Both the position numbers and the translations under genes were made by a program. Below are positions 24,142 through 24,815 of a stretch of DNA of 24,815 bases, piece after piece (the first letter of the stretch is position 1; every line of letters starts with the position of its first letter). Below the pieces are notes generated by a model that had not been told where the DNA came from, searched no databases, and saw nothing but the letters and a program-made list of their open reading frames with translations. Source of the stretch: Bdellovibrionaceae bacterium UBA2466 (GTDB lineage: Bacteria > Bdellovibrionota > FAC87 > UBA2466); contig DDPO01000124.1 of NCBI GenBank assembly GCA_002342225.1, positions 858 to 25,672 of the forward strand, written 5' to 3'.

Positions 24142-24815
24142 ATGCATCCCTTTTTGATCGATTGGGTTATCGGTAGCTTTCATTTAAGAATCCCCACCTA
24201 TGGTTTTCTTCTCGCAAGTGCTTTTTCTATCGGTTACTTCCTCGCATTGAAACGTGCAAAAAATCTAAAGATCCCAACAAGACACGTTGAAAACTTTTTC
24301 TTTATTGCAGTTTTAGGCTCTATTGTTGGAGCTAGATTTTTCCATGTTTTTTTCGAAGAATTTTCTTATTACTCTAAACACCCATCAAAAATCTGGGCTA
24401 TTTGGGAAGGCGGTTACACATTTTATGGAGCTCTGCTCTCAAGCCTTTTTTTTATGTACCTCTACACGAGAATTAAAAAAATATCTTTTCTTGAAATGAT
24501 GGACATCTGCACTCCAGGTGGGGCTTTAGGTTTATTCATTGGAAGAATGGGCTGCTTCTTTGCGGGCTGCTGTTGGGGTCGCCCCTCTTCAGTTCCTTGG
24601 GCAGTCGCATTCAATGCGCCGGAAACCCTCTCTCCCTCAGGTAATGTTCGTGTCCACCCGACTCAAGTGTACGAAGCTCTCGTTGGACTTTTAGTCTTTT
24701 TTTATCTCAATTATCGCTTTAAACACCGAAGATATTCGGGACAAATCTTTTTAGAAGCTATAACGATTTATTCCCTAGCGCGTTTTTTTATAGAATACTT
24801 TCGGGGCGATGATTA
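24142..24815 (+). CDS. lgt: prolipoprotein diacylglyceryl transferase (3' end missing)
   Basis: First 224 residues of Lgt, the inner-membrane enzyme that moves a diacylglyceryl group from phosphatidylglycerol to the lipobox cysteine. The start MHPFLIDWVIGSFHLRIPTYG is typical. The signature Arg lies in GRMGCFFAGCCWG (134-146), HPTQVYE is at 172-178, and the last residues EYFRGDD hold the conserved C-terminal arginine region. Multiple membrane helices are evident. About 30-50 residues should lie beyond the window. Lying 3 bp after lnt, it places the first and last steps of lipoprotein modification in one operon. Confidence 0.96.
   Translation, partial: MHPFLIDWVIGSFHLRIPTYGFLLASAFSIGYFLALKRAKNLKIPTRHVENFFFIAVLGSIVGARFFHVFFEEFSYYSKHPSKIWAIWEGGYTFYGALLSSLFFMYLYTRIKKISFLEMMDICTPGGALGLFIGRMGCFFAGCCWGRPSSVPWAVAFNAPETLSPSGNVRVHPTQVYEALVGLLVFFYLNYRFKHRRYSGQIFLEAITIYSLARFFIEYFRGDD

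Noticed and set aside
1..24815. CRISPR arrays, insertion sequences, prophage, toxin-antitoxin pairs, biosynthetic gene clusters
   Set aside because: I saw no repeat-spacer pattern, transposase, phage gene, small toxin pair or modular synthase on either strand.

Overview
The window comes from a Gram-negative bacterium. It encodes apolipoprotein N-acyltransferase next to prolipoprotein diacylglyceryl transferase, an outer-membrane beta-barrel protein, a lipobox lipoprotein and several proteins with signal peptides. The mix of many secreted proteins of unknown function, a SPOR protein and a PorV/FadL-like barrel reminds me of Bdellovibrionota or other former deltaproteobacteria, but no phylogenetic marker here proves that. 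There is no rRNA, CRISPR array, transposase, integrase or clear decayed gene. No gene-free stretch exceeds 300 bases, so this is dense chromosomal DNA.

Left part (1-5740, + strand): a truncated ornithine aminotransferase followed 4 bp later by an exported M28-type zinc peptidase; a vWA-domain lipoprotein; and an exported protein with motifs that loosely recall carboxylate-amine ligases. The last gene overlaps the next unit tail to tail by 12 bp.

Centre left (5729-11932, - strand): read from right to left, a SAM methyltransferase and a DUF3293 protein, then a tightly packed four-gene unit of a 2-oxoglutarate/Fe(II) dioxygenase (HalD/BesD-like), an aldehyde dehydrogenase, a BCCT transporter and a methylaspartate ammonia-lyase homologue. 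The junctions are 2 bp apart, GTGA or 19 bp overlap, and ATGA overlap. The unit has its own candidate promoter, whose -35 box lies inside a perfect 17-bp palindrome. The lyase keeps its metal ligands and catalytic lysine, but all three glutamines I recall lining the family pocket appear replaced. The BCCT protein has a histidine in place of a cage tryptophan. I read the unit as import and breakdown of an amino or methylated-amine compound not yet assigned, and it is the best candidate here for an undescribed system.

Centre right (12090-17208): two exported proteins of unknown function and a beta-barrel protein with a long charged tail (all +), then an exported protein with a GNAT-like patch, a GT4 glycosyltransferase and tRNA-His (all -).

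Right part (17351-24815, + strand): a SPOR-domain membrane protein overlaps a small cupin, which overlaps mannose-1-phosphate guanylyltransferase. The latter two look like a split, reordered version of the usual bifunctional GMP/PMI enzyme. A P-type cation ATPase follows, then an SRPBCC protein overlapping lnt, then lgt, which runs off the end. Several + genes (12851, 19595, 22125) have sigma70-like promoters so close to the start codon that the mRNA would be leaderless or nearly so.
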